Below, piece after piece: positions 43,272 to 52,252 of a DNA stretch of 64,000 nucleotides. The notes below the pieces were generated by a model. That model was not told the DNA's origin. It worked only from the letters and a program-made list of their open reading frames with translations, and ran no database searches. How positions within the stretch are numbered: position 1 is the stretch's first letter; every line of letters starts with the position of its first letter. This DNA is from Geobacillus thermoleovorans (GTDB lineage: Bacteria; Bacillota; Bacilli; Bacillales; Anoxybacillaceae), in the NCBI RefSeq assembly GCF_001610955.1, contig NZ_CP014335.1, forward strand, positions 1,963,001 through 2,027,000, read 5' to 3'. The position numbers and the translations under genes are program-made.

Positions 43272-46112
43272 ATGAACTTGGAAATACTTTGTACTCCTTA
43301 TACAGACGACGTAGACAAATGGCTTAATAAAAATATTAGTTTCTACAGTCAAAAAAAAATACTCCATATTGTACCAACCCTTATTTTGTATCGAAAGAGA
43401 TTGCAAAGTTACAGAAATCAACACAAAGAGTTATTTCAAAATAATGAAACTGATTTTCGAACAGCAGCTAAAACATTAGAACAAAAAGGAATTTTCCTTT
43501 ATGAAATGGACCGTTTCCTGCTAAAATTAATCAAAACTGGACCATATACCGTTTTGTCCAAACGAGAATCTGCAGTAATAATTGGGCGGGTTTTAGAAAG
43601 TCATTCATTCTCTAATAATATTGCTTGGAAAGCATCATTACAAGATATCTCTGAGTGCTTCATTACACTTTCGCAAAGCGGCCTATCCCTAGAGGAAATT
43701 CGCGCTCTTGATGCTACACAGTCGTGGAGACTCGTTTGCGACTTGTATGAAAATTATTTAGCAGAGCTTTCACAACAAGGTGTACTTGACTACGGACAGG
43801 CGTGTGTACGGCTTCTTCAAGAATACGACTTTGAAAGTTTTGACATGCTTTTGCTTGATGGTGCCTTCTTGCCCATATTGCCAAAACATCAAATGCTCAT
43901 CAACCGTTTTCAAAAACTGGATAAAAAAATTATTTGCTTTATTCCTATCGACCTGGACTTTCCGAACAACCCTGCGTTCGAAGCAGTTAAAACAACCTAT
44001 GTGAACTTCGCACCTATGGCAGAGTGGAAATCGATAAAATCACAACAAATTGCCCATAGTACTGTCCGGCGGCTGGCGCAGTCCATTTTTCACTCCAAAG
44101 TTAATGAGATTAGCGACCGTTCAGTAACAGTATTGCGTTTCATTTCCGAAGAAGAAGAACTCGACTATATTGTTGAACGTGCGGGCAAACTGATCGAACA
44201 AGGAGCAGCAAAACCTCATGAAATTGCCTTAATTACACCGAATCCAATGGAGCTACGACCGACGGTTCGAGAACTTGCCGAAATCTATGGAATTGCGATG
44301 GAAGTTCCTGAACGTTCATTGATTCATCTTCCTCATGGAAGAGCCGTTTTTAATTTGCTCAAAATCCATACCGATGACCGTATCGGAGTGCTAGAACTCC
44401 CTCATTTTATAGATATAAACATGGTTCTTGAACTCATTGAAGGTGATTTAATACAGATCCCTGATAAAGCTGTGTTTCAGTGCATCGTCGATCTGCAGGC
44501 CTTTTTCGAGGACTGTAAAACATTTACGGATTGGTTCAACAAAATCGACGAACTAATTGCAGCGAAGGATCAAATAAATGATGATTATACATCTCACCCA
44601 TTATATTACATTGGCAAGGACACATTAATTAACGTAAAAAATATAATTGAAATCATTGCAGCGATCAGTTCCGATTTAATGTCCGCATCGGATATGACGT
44701 TTACAGAACATCTTGACCATATTGTTCGTTACTTTGAAGAATCACCTTATACAAATGAAATAGAGGAGGAAATCAAAGAGCGGCTTGCAGAAATTGTGGA
44801 AGAATTGACTCTTCATAACCATCTTGCAATTACTCGTTCCGAATTTGCAAGACGCATTTATGCGGTTTTGAATGACAAGCAACATGAAAAAGAGAATGAT
44901 AAAAGAAAAGTACGACTGAGCAAAGTTTTGGTCACCGGACCAAACAACGTAGAGTACCAAAAATACGAATATGTTTTTATTACCCGATTCAACCAGCATA
45001 TGTATCCAGAACGGATTGCTTATACATGGCCGATGTCGGCGGATATTGAGCGAAAAATTTTAAACGCCGCCACTGTACAAAAGTTTTCGAATGAAATTTC
45101 CTTGTTGCGTTATTATGCAGACCGCTCAGTATATTATATCTATACTGCTCTACAAGCAGCGAAAAAGTCTGTTTTTATTTGCTATTCGCGGTTTGAGGAC
45201 GGAATTAAATTATCCCCGTCTCATTACTTATATGACATAGCTAAAGCACTCGGAATTGGGGAAACAGACGACGACGACCTGTCATCCATTGAAAACCTAT
45301 TAGAAAAAGAAGGTCTGCTATTTGACGCCGGCAGACTTTCCGATGCTCAGGCTTTGCCATTCTATGAACAAAACCTGCCGCCTTTGTCTAAGGATAAAAT
45401 CATCACGATTGAAGATGTTGCAGTTTACCAACTCTGTCCAAGGCGATTTTACTACGAAAAAAACTTGGAGCATGAATACGTATATTCATCCGCCTTCCAC
45501 CTTCAAAACTATGCAGCTTCTTTTTTGTATGAGAAGGCTGTTGTTTTATTAGTAAATCAGTTTCCTGAAGTCTCCAAGGAAAATATGCATACAATTACGC
45601 ATGCCTTGCCTAATATTATTGCTCATGCAGAGAAAGAACTAAAAACTGTTTTTCCAATGGCGCAGCGTTATTGGGAAGATGTAAAAATGCGTGTTCATTT
45701 CCATCTGCAAGGATTGCTTAACCAAATATTATCAAACTCGGATTATAACCGGGCATCATTATCCATTACAAAACAAAGACAAGAAGCGAAAATTAAAGGA
45801 TATACATTTGTCGGCGAGCGTCAATTGCGCGTTTCCTATCCAACAATCACTCATTATTACTCTATTACCAATATGAGGAAGATATTATCATTCTCTGCAA
45901 ATGAAACGAGGGATGAACAGCAAAAGCTCGATCAAGTTAAAAAGGATTACTTTGATTTGCTTAGCAGGTTTTGCCGAAAAGAACGCGCGGCAGAACAATC
46001 ATTATCCTATTACGCACAACAAATCGAATCAGGCCACTTTTCTAAAAAAGCTGGAGCGCACTGCCGCTACTGCGCTTTTGAAAATGCCTGTAAAGAAAAG
46101 GGAGTAGGCTGA
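43272..46112 (+). CDS. AddB-like protein with 4Fe-4S cysteines, nuclease motif apparently lost
   Basis: 946 aa. Overall architecture matches AddB/RexB-type inactive helicases fused to a C-terminal PD-(D/E)XK domain. The final domain starts ITIEDVAVYQLCPRRFYYEKNLE (first Cys about 720) and ends AGAHCRYCAFENACKEKGVG (C-x2-C-x5-C), the iron staple of AddB. Between them, where the nuclease should show G-x-x-D-R-I-D and D-Y-K, the text reads YTFVGERQLRVSYPTITHYYSITN, without an obvious Asp-Lys pair. Start: ATG 43272 is only 1 nt from AGGTGG; TTG 43278 (LEILCTPYTDDV) has better spacing. 3 nt ahead of the UvrD-like gene. Role: partner of the helicase in the defence arm (inference). Confidence 0.75.
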   Translation: MNLEILCTPYTDDVDKWLNKNISFYSQKKILHIVPTLILYRKRLQSYRNQHKELFQNNETDFRTAAKTLEQKGIFLYEMDRFLLKLIKTGPYTVLSKRESAVIIGRVLESHSFSNNIAWKASLQDISECFITLSQSGLSLEEIRALDATQSWRLVCDLYENYLAELSQQGVLDYGQACVRLLQEYDFESFDMLLLDGAFLPILPKHQMLINRFQKLDKKIICFIPIDLDFPNNPAFEAVKTTYVNFAPMAEWKSIKSQQIAHSTVRRLAQSIFHSKVNEISDRSVTVLRFISEEEELDYIVERAGKLIEQGAAKPHEIALITPNPMELRPTVRELAEIYGIAMEVPERSLIHLPHGRAVFNLLKIHTDDRIGVLELPHFIDINMVLELIEGDLIQIPDKAVFQCIVDLQAFFEDCKTFTDWFNKIDELIAAKDQINDDYTSHPLYYIGKDTLINVKNIIEIIAAISSDLMSASDMTFTEHLDHIVRYFEESPYTNEIEEEIKERLAEIVEELTLHNHLAITRSEFARRIYAVLNDKQHEKENDKRKVRLSKVLVTGPNNVEYQKYEYVFITRFNQHMYPERIAYTWPMSADIERKILNAATVQKFSNEISLLRYYADRSVYYIYTALQAAKKSVFICYSRFEDGIKLSPSHYLYDIAKALGIGETDDDDLSSIENLLEKEGLLFDAGRLSDAQALPFYEQNLPPLSKDKIITIEDVAVYQLCPRRFYYEKNLEHEYVYSSAFHLQNYAASFLYEKAVVLLVNQFPEVSKENMHTITHALPNIIAHAEKELKTVFPMAQRYWEDVKMRVHFHLQGLLNQILSNSDYNRASLSITKQRQEAKIKGYTFVGERQLRVSYPTITHYYSITNMRKILSFSANETRDEQQKLDQVKKDYFDLLSRFCRKERAAEQSLSYYAQQIESGHFSKKAGAHCRYCAFENACKEKGVG

Positions 46113-46115
46113 GAC

Positions 46116-48176
46116 ATGAATCTGACAGAAGAACAGCAAGCAGTGATTGATGCAAACAGCCGAAAAATTCTAGTTAAAGCCGGTGCTGGAACTGGGAAGA
46201 CAGAAGTATTGACTCGGCGAATTGTTCGGTTAATCGAGGAAGACCCATCTTTATCCATCACGGAGATGGCGATCATTACGTTTACGAATAAAGCAACAGA
46301 AGAATTGCAAGCACGATTAAAAAATCGCCTTTATGCTAAATGGAGCAGTTGTTCATCAGAAAGCGAGCGGAAGCGGTTTCGATACGAACTTGAACTGCTC
46401 AACTCTTCCCAAATTTCGACCATTCATAAGTTTTGCAAGAACATTTTAAGTGAAGCAGGGCCTTATTATTTAGATGATGTACTGTTTAATCCAAACTTCC
46501 ATATAAAAAATGATTCACATAAACAGGCAATTACTGAAGTCATCGAAGTTTGGATTCAAGAAAAAAGAGCCAATAACGAGCCTGTAGAACATCTAAACAT
46601 TATGCCTGTCCATAAGTTAAAAGATATACTTTCGACGTCATATGAATTGCTCCGTACGAAAGGCTTGGACATTGAAACGGTGCTGACTCGTACGAAACGC
46701 TATTCATCGTTGGAAGAGCGGACAGCAAGGAGATTAAAAATAGAGCTGGTTGAATTGCTAAAACGCATTCATGAACACCATTATTTGCTTAAATATAACT
46801 CGTTAGACGTCGATGATCTTCTTGAGTACTGCTATAAAATACTCAAAAACGATTATGGTTTATTGCGGAAAATCCAGCAAAAGTACAGATACATCTTTAT
46901 TGATGAATTTCAAGATACGTCGCTATACCAAGCGGAAATGGTAAAATTAATTTGCGATGGATCCGACGATGCCCCTGCCTTATTTCTCGTCGGCGATTTG
47001 AAACAATCGATCTATGAGTTTCGTGGGGCTGATACCGACTCATACTCGAAAATTGAGGAATGGATTGCCAAGGACGGCATGGTGCTGACATTATCAACAA
47101 ACTGGCGCTCCAATCCGTCGCTAGTAATGTTTGTCAACACCGTCTTTGACCGCATTAAGAAAAAAGAAAGCGGTAATTATACTTTTTACCAGGAACCGCT
47201 AAAACCAAAAGAAGAGGGGGCCCATATAAGCTTTAGCGAAATATCGGAATGGATTCTATGCAATCCGACGGAATCGCAGGCGAAAAAAGTAGCTGAGTGG
47301 CTGAAGAAAAAATTAAGCAACGACGATCCTAGCCGTTATTGTCTGTTATTTCGAAAGAACTTTGAGATTAAAGCATTTGAGAAAGAGTTTACAAATCAAA
47401 AAATTCCTTTCAAGGTGATTGGAAGCGGAGACTTTTACAACTGCCGGGAAATCATCGATGCCCTGAAGCTGCTCCAATATCTATACATGCCGACAATGAG
47501 CAAATACGCTTTTGAGGCATTGGGTACTATTTTTATTAATTATGATCGCAGTAAACTCGACGAACTTTATAGAAATATAAAGCCGTTAATCCCAAAATTC
47601 ACACCAGCGCAAATATTAGACTATATTTATAAATTTACCCTTGCCCATAAAGCATATCCAAAACAAGCTTATGCCAATCTCGTAAAATTAAAACAGCTTG
47701 CAAGAGATTTAGGTTTCAATGAACACATTACCTTAGGGCAGTTCATCCAATGGCTCTCAGCTATGATTCAGGCGGAGAAAGATGAACCGCAGGCAGATGT
47801 TTTGGATGTTGATTCCGATGACCGGTATGTAACAATGATGACGATTCATAAGGCTAAGGGGCTCGAGTTTCCGATTGTGATCCTTCCAAATTTGGATCAA
47901 AGCATTAGCCAGCGGGCGCTAAATCCTGAAATTTTATATCATCGTCATCAAATGACACTCGAATTTTGTTATGAAAAATATTATTCAACAGGTACAAAAA
48001 TTGTTTCAAAAAACTATGAGGAAGCTGTAAACTTAAATCAATATTCAATTTATTCGGAGGAACTGCGAGTGTTATACGTTGCCTTAACACGAGCCAAGGA
48101 AAAACTTGTACTCGTTGGCTCTGCGAACTGTCCAGAAAGCAAAATTTGCTATCAAAATTGGCTAAAAATCGATTAG
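46116..48176 (+). CDS. UvrD/AddA-like superfamily 1 helicase without nuclease domain
   Basis: 686 aa. All SF1 motifs visible: Q-motif NLTEEQQAVIDANS; I, KAGAGTGKTEVLTRR; Ia, IITFTNKATEEL; II, YIFIDEFQDTS; III, LVGDLKQSIYEFRGAD; IV, LSTNWRSN; V, VTMMTIHKAKGLEFPIVILP; VI, EELRVLYVALTRAKEKLVLVG. It ends there, lacking the C-terminal nuclease of AddA (about 1,200 aa). It pairs with the AddB-like protein 3 nt upstream. Its stop lies in the arm of a perfect palindrome shared with the NERD gene. Confidence 0.9.
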   Translation: MNLTEEQQAVIDANSRKILVKAGAGTGKTEVLTRRIVRLIEEDPSLSITEMAIITFTNKATEELQARLKNRLYAKWSSCSSESERKRFRYELELLNSSQISTIHKFCKNILSEAGPYYLDDVLFNPNFHIKNDSHKQAITEVIEVWIQEKRANNEPVEHLNIMPVHKLKDILSTSYELLRTKGLDIETVLTRTKRYSSLEERTARRLKIELVELLKRIHEHHYLLKYNSLDVDDLLEYCYKILKNDYGLLRKIQQKYRYIFIDEFQDTSLYQAEMVKLICDGSDDAPALFLVGDLKQSIYEFRGADTDSYSKIEEWIAKDGMVLTLSTNWRSNPSLVMFVNTVFDRIKKKESGNYTFYQEPLKPKEEGAHISFSEISEWILCNPTESQAKKVAEWLKKKLSNDDPSRYCLLFRKNFEIKAFEKEFTNQKIPFKVIGSGDFYNCREIIDALKLLQYLYMPTMSKYAFEALGTIFINYDRSKLDELYRNIKPLIPKFTPAQILDYIYKFTLAHKAYPKQAYANLVKLKQLARDLGFNEHITLGQFIQWLSAMIQAEKDEPQADVLDVDSDDRYVTMMTIHKAKGLEFPIVILPNLDQSISQRALNPEILYHRHQMTLEFCYEKYYSTGTKIVSKNYEEAVNLNQYSIYSEELRVLYVALTRAKEKLVLVGSANCPESKICYQNWLKID

Positions 48177-48196
48177 CGTTGCGCTAATCGATTTTT
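48164..48196. terminator. Perfect 15-bp palindromic terminator covering both convergent stops
   Basis: AAAAATCGATTAGCG (48164-48178), loop TTG, and the exact complement 48182-48196. The UvrD TAG (48174-48176) and NERD TAA (complement of 48173-48175) are both inside the left arm, so translation ends within the terminator stem. Confidence 0.85.
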
Positions 48197-49276
48197 TAGC
48201 TTCTTCGTCAGCCATGATGGCTTATTCGCCGTTAACATGATAGGACCGTTGTAGATCTTTCCCTCTATAATCGGTCTCAGCTGTCGTTCATAAACAGCAG
48301 TTGAACGAATAGAGTTAATATCGACAATAAAGAGATAGTCCGTACTCCTACAATAGTCGCTTAACTGTTCCAACTCAAAAAGCTTCAGTGTCAGCCCTCT
48401 TTTTGCCAAAAGCCCTCTGCTTTTTAATAAATCACTAATAAACTCCTTTACTGTTCCTCTTCTCAAGAAGCGATTTAACGGATAGGCAATCGTTATGTTT
48501 CTTGCTGCTCCCGTTTGGCAAAGATGATGGACTCGATCAACAACATAATAAAATTCATCAACATAATGTTCAAAAGAAATCAATTGAACATTCAATATTT
48601 CTTTTCGTTCCTTCTCCTCTTTTCCCGTTTGTTGTTCCTCTTCCAATGATCTATCTACTTGTCCAGAATAATTAACTTTAATCACTGGATAAATAACTTG
48701 TTTTACAATGCGGGCTTCTTCTCGTGAAAGACTGTTAATGGTGAAGAGTTTTTCCATTATGCCGTTGATTTTTTCGTTAAAGACATGACTGTCCTCAAGA
48801 TCTTCCATACAGAACAATTGTCCTAGCGGAATCACCTGATCAATGCACAAGTTGATAATATCAGACGCTGTCAAATCTACAAAAACACATCCTACAGCGA
48901 CTGGAAACTTCAATTTCCCTTGAAAGTTTCCTGCTTGTTCCACTAATTCCTTGTGTTTGCTTAGTAGATTTATTAACTCATTTCGATACTCAATTGCTTG
49001 ACTAAACGGGTTTTTTATACTGACCTCCTTCCCCTGGCTGTATATTTTCCAGTAATCCTTTCTAATTTCCAGAATCGTCTGAGTAGTATAATCCTTTACC
49101 TCTAGTATAAGAATGCCGTAATATTCGTGAAAAAGTATAAAATCTGGATATTTCCCGTTAATTACAGGTTCATAATACACTGTCCATAAATCGTCCAGGT
49201 TTGCTTTTAAAGCATTAAATAGCTTCTCTTCTCCTCTTGTTTTAAATGTCGGACATTCTGGAATAATATACGCCAT
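48173..49276 (-). CDS. NERD-domain (nuclease-related) protein
   Basis: 367 aa. N-terminal NERD nuclease fold (about 10-140): RGEEKLFNALKANLDDLW, GKYPDFILFHEYYGILILEVKDYTTQ, so Glu, Asp and the E-V-K pair are all present. NPFSQAIEYRNELINLL is the usual end of the domain. Many NERD proteins continue into a full UvrD helicase; this one has only a helicase-like remainder (about 220-367, YVVDRVHHLCQTGAARNITIAYPLN), with no Walker A. Convergent with the helicase gene and the best nuclease candidate in the island. ATG 49276 after GAGAGGGAAAAG. The gap 49277-49498 holds its promoter. Confidence 0.78.
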   Translation of the reverse strand: MAYIIPECPTFKTRGEEKLFNALKANLDDLWTVYYEPVINGKYPDFILFHEYYGILILEVKDYTTQTILEIRKDYWKIYSQGKEVSIKNPFSQAIEYRNELINLLSKHKELVEQAGNFQGKLKFPVAVGCVFVDLTASDIINLCIDQVIPLGQLFCMEDLEDSHVFNEKINGIMEKLFTINSLSREEARIVKQVIYPVIKVNYSGQVDRSLEEEQQTGKEEKERKEILNVQLISFEHYVDEFYYVVDRVHHLCQTGAARNITIAYPLNRFLRRGTVKEFISDLLKSRGLLAKRGLTLKLFELEQLSDYCRSTDYLFIVDINSIRSTAVYERQLRPIIEGKIYNGPIMLTANKPSWLTKKLKNRLAQR

Positions 49277-49498
49277 TTTCTTTTCCCTCTCTCAAACATG
49301 CCATTCGTCACAGAAATTTTATTGAATTTTCTCATGCATTTATTATACCGCTTCTCTGTTTTTAAACAAAACATCATTGTCTCTTCCTCAAAATTCAGCG
49401 TTTGTGTCCTTAATCCAATCAAAATTCCCATACACCCACATACTCCCCCCTCTTTCATCCCATACTAAGAAAAATCGACATAATTCGCGCTTGGGGCT

Positions 49499-49960
49499 AT
49501 GATGGAACACTCGATCCTTTGGCTGCTTGCTGCGGTGGGCATCGGTTTGCTGGGGCTCAGCTTCCGCTTTCTTTCACCAAGGGAAGTATGGCTTTCGTTT
49601 TTGCTGAATGCGTATATTTCCAGTTTGGCAGGCCTGATCGTCAGCGGGGCGGGAATGCTTGCCTATCCGGTGCGGCTGTTTCCAGATTATACGAACGACA
49701 GCGTGATCTTTGAATACTTGCTTTACCCTGTTGTCAGTGTGTACGTTTACGGGACATCGCGCCGCTCGGGCTGGAAGGGGATATGGATGCAGTGCGCCGC
49801 TTATACAGGGGGGATGACGGCGGTCGAGATCCTGTTGGAGCGGCACACCGACCTGATCGAATACCATACGTGGAAGTGGGGATATTCATTCGTCTCGATG
49901 TTTGTCGTGACGCTCGCGGTTCGGGTGATGGCGGGACGGCTGCTGAAAGAAAACGGGTGA
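49499..49960 (+). CDS. CBO0543-family integral membrane protein
   Basis: 153 aa with four or five hydrophobic segments (ILWLLAAVGIGLLGLSF, LSFLLNAYISSLAGLIVSGAG, IFEYLLYPVVSVYVYG, YSFVSMFVVTLAVRVMA). The text EYLLYP, ILLERHTDLIEYHTWKWGYSF is the conserved core, shared with the gene at 50508. Ribosome site is poor (start at 49499 or 49502). Family of unknown function common in Bacillaceae. Confidence 0.75.
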   Translation: MMEHSILWLLAAVGIGLLGLSFRFLSPREVWLSFLLNAYISSLAGLIVSGAGMLAYPVRLFPDYTNDSVIFEYLLYPVVSVYVYGTSRRSGWKGIWMQCAAYTGGMTAVEILLERHTDLIEYHTWKWGYSFVSMFVVTLAVRVMAGRLLKENG

Positions 49961-50029
49961 GCTGGCATGTCTATTTCTCCTAGTTGGCGCTATACATATA
50001 GTATAGTTGTCCAAAAGGAGGCGAATAGG

Positions 50030-50362
50030 ATGGTGCTGTTTGACATCAAACACCGCCTGTATTATGAAGCCATCAATTCCGTGCGCCCGAAAATGGCGCC
50101 GATCCGCCAAGACCGGGCTTGGGGGTATGTATGGAAGACTGTGAACGGCGAGCGGGTGAAGTTTTGGATCGATTTCCAGCGCGGACAGTATCTCTATTTT
50201 GAATATGGGCGAAAATGGTATCGAGTGAAGTATTTGCAGGCGGACGGGCGGAAATCAGGAGAAGACATATTGAACGGGGCGATGATTGATTTGACGGTGG
50301 ATGGTCACCAGCTTCTGCTGCTGAAGGGGCGCATCCGCAGCCAGACAGCGCACGCTATGTAA
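50030..50362 (+). CDS. Small soluble protein of unknown function
   Basis: 110 aa. AAAGGAGG at 50015-50022 sets the ATG at 50030. Opens MVLFDIKHRLYYEAINSVRPKMAPIRQDRAW; beta-rich (VWKTVNGERVKFWIDFQRGQYLYFEYGRKWYRVKYL). No known motif. Lies between the two CBO0543-like genes in the same direction, so possibly one transcript. Confidence 0.65.
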   Translation: MVLFDIKHRLYYEAINSVRPKMAPIRQDRAWGYVWKTVNGERVKFWIDFQRGQYLYFEYGRKWYRVKYLQADGRKSGEDILNGAMIDLTVDGHQLLLLKGRIRSQTAHAM

Positions 50363-50507
50363 AAGCGGTTGCCCCCCGAGCCATCCTACATGAACAGCCG
50401 ACAGACGCGCTTGCGCACACGCCTGATTCCACTCCCGGTGAACTGTGCTATCCCCATTGGCCGCATAGGCTGGGCAACAGTGTGCCCTAACAGGAGAGGG
50501 TGAAGAC

Positions 50508-50984
50508 ATGGATCGATTCCATTTATGGGCGTTGTTGGTTCTAGGGCTCATCCTACTGGCTTTCAGTTTGCGCAAACCGCCCATTAAAGACGTGATTCTC
50601 GTGTTTTTATTGAAAGCTTATTTTTCCACCTTTTTCGGTGTCATTGTGGTCGAAAAGCATTTGCTCGACTATCCCGTGAGGTTTTTGGGGCAATACTTCG
50701 ACACGAGCATCTTGTTTGAATACTTTCTGTATCCGATCATGTGCGTGTATTTTTATCGAACGTCGTACCATTCGAGCTTTTTCGGCATTGTCGGACAATG
50801 CGCCTTGTATACAGCCGCTTTGACGTTCATAGAAGTTCTTTATGAAAAGTATACAAATTTGATCACGTACCATACGTGGACATGGATGCATTCGTTTGTC
50901 ACGATCTTTCTTCTGTCGTTTTTCGTTCGGATGCTGATGAAGTGGATCAACCGCTGGGAAGAGTCCGTCCGCTGGCGTTCATGA
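50508..50984 (+). CDS. CBO0543-family integral membrane protein, second copy
   Basis: 158 aa, paralogue of 49499-49960: FEYFLYPIMCVYFYRTSYHSS and IEVLYEKYTNLITYHTWTWMHSFVTIFLLSFFVRML. About five membrane segments. AGGAGAGGGTGAAG precedes ATG 50508. Function unknown. Terminator at 51131 ends the group. Confidence 0.75.
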   Translation: MDRFHLWALLVLGLILLAFSLRKPPIKDVILVFLLKAYFSTFFGVIVVEKHLLDYPVRFLGQYFDTSILFEYFLYPIMCVYFYRTSYHSSFFGIVGQCALYTAALTFIEVLYEKYTNLITYHTWTWMHSFVTIFLLSFFVRMLMKWINRWEESVRWRS

Positions 50985-51130
50985 CCGCTTCGTCACAGAA
51001 GCGCCCGAACGGACAAGAGACAACGTTGGCTTTCCAAAAGAAACTGTTTGCGGCCGAACGAATGTCCGCATGAAGCCCCTATGTCGAAAACGTGAGATCT
51101 CTTGGCGGCAGATGTCAAAGCAAGCATACA

Positions 51131-51166
51131 GGCGGCAAAGAGCCCCTCGCTCCTTGCCGCCTTCTT
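51131..51166 (+). terminator. Intrinsic terminator of the CBO0543 group
   Basis: GGCGGCAA (51131-51138) pairs with TTGCCGCC (51154-51161), followed by TTCTTTTT. It sits between the rightward group and the convergent isomerase gene. Confidence 0.75.
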
Positions 51167-51167
51167 T

Positions 51168-52139
51168 TTATGCCCACCACATCTCCGGCAGTTCTTCTTT
51201 GAACAACACCTTTTTCAAGAGGGCGACGGCCTTTGACAGCCCTTCATCGATCGAAGCGAGCATATCTTCGTGTTCGATTGACAGCACGTAGTCGTAGCCG
51301 ACGGCGCGCAGGGCGCTGACGATGTCGCGCCACATTTTTTCGCTTTGCCCGTAGCCGACGGTGCGGAACACCCATGAGCGATCGAGAATTTGGCTGTAAT
51401 GTTTCGTATCGAGCACGCCGTTTTTGCGGATGTTCGCTTCGTCTAAGTACGTGTCTTTCGCATGGACGTGGAAAATCGCTTTTTCGCGGCCGAGCAGTTT
51501 GATCGCCTCAACCGGGTCGATGCCTTGCCAAAGCAAGTGGCTCGGGTCAAAGTTGGCGCCGATCGCTTCACCGACGTGTTCGCGCAGTTTGAGGAGCGTT
51601 TCCGGGTTGTAGACGACGAAGCCCGGATGCATTTCAAAGGCGATTTGCGTGATGCCGTGCTCCTTGGCGAACGCTGCTTCTTCGCGCCAGTACGGGATGA
51701 CGACTTCTTCCCATTGCCATTTTAAAATTTCCAAGTAATCCGGCGGCCAAGAGCACGTGACCCAGTTTGGGTATTTGGCGCCGGGATGGTCGCCCGGGCA
51801 GCCGGAGAAGGCGTTGATGACCGGGACTTCAAGCTGCTCAGCGAGCCTGACCGTTTTCCTCCATGTATCATGCGACTGTTTCGCGAACGCTTTGTCCGGA
51901 TGAAGCGGGTTGCCATGGCAGCTTAAGGCGCTGATCACAAGGCCGCGGTCGGCGGCGGCTTTTTTCAGAGCTTTGATTTTTTCCGGCTGGTCCAAAAGTA
52001 CATCAGGATCGCAATGGGCGTTGCCCGGGTAATTGCCGGTGCCAAGCTCGACGGCCTCAATGCCCATGGCGGCGACTTTGTCGAGCATGTCTTCCAACGG
52101 CAGCTGTTGATACAAGACGGTAAATACGCCTACTTTCAT
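51168..52139 (-). CDS. Sugar phosphate isomerase/epimerase, TIM barrel
   Basis: 323 aa of the AP-endonuclease-2-like xylose isomerase fold. MKVGVFTVLYQQLPLEDMLDKVAAMGIEAVELGTG (Glu metal ligand near 31), CHGNPLHPD, FEMHPGFVVYNPETLL (Glu), NFDPSHLLWQG (Asp-His), HVHAKDT (His), and late Glu SIEHEDM: a complete metal site. Last gene of the LacI-controlled operon. Members of this group isomerise or epimerise keto-sugars or inositol derivatives. Confidence 0.85.
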   Translation of the reverse strand: MKVGVFTVLYQQLPLEDMLDKVAAMGIEAVELGTGNYPGNAHCDPDVLLDQPEKIKALKKAAADRGLVISALSCHGNPLHPDKAFAKQSHDTWRKTVRLAEQLEVPVINAFSGCPGDHPGAKYPNWVTCSWPPDYLEILKWQWEEVVIPYWREEAAFAKEHGITQIAFEMHPGFVVYNPETLLKLREHVGEAIGANFDPSHLLWQGIDPVEAIKLLGREKAIFHVHAKDTYLDEANIRKNGVLDTKHYSQILDRSWVFRTVGYGQSEKMWRDIVSALRAVGYDYVLSIEHEDMLASIDEGLSKAVALLKKVLFKEELPEMWWA

Positions 52140-52252
52140 CTCGTTCTTCTCCCCTTTCTAGCGGTGTGAAGCCGGCCGGTCGGCGGCCGGCTCCGCCGTG
52201 TCGTTTTGTTTTGGCGCGCCGTTCGCGCCCGTGCTGGCCGCGCTGACGCCGC

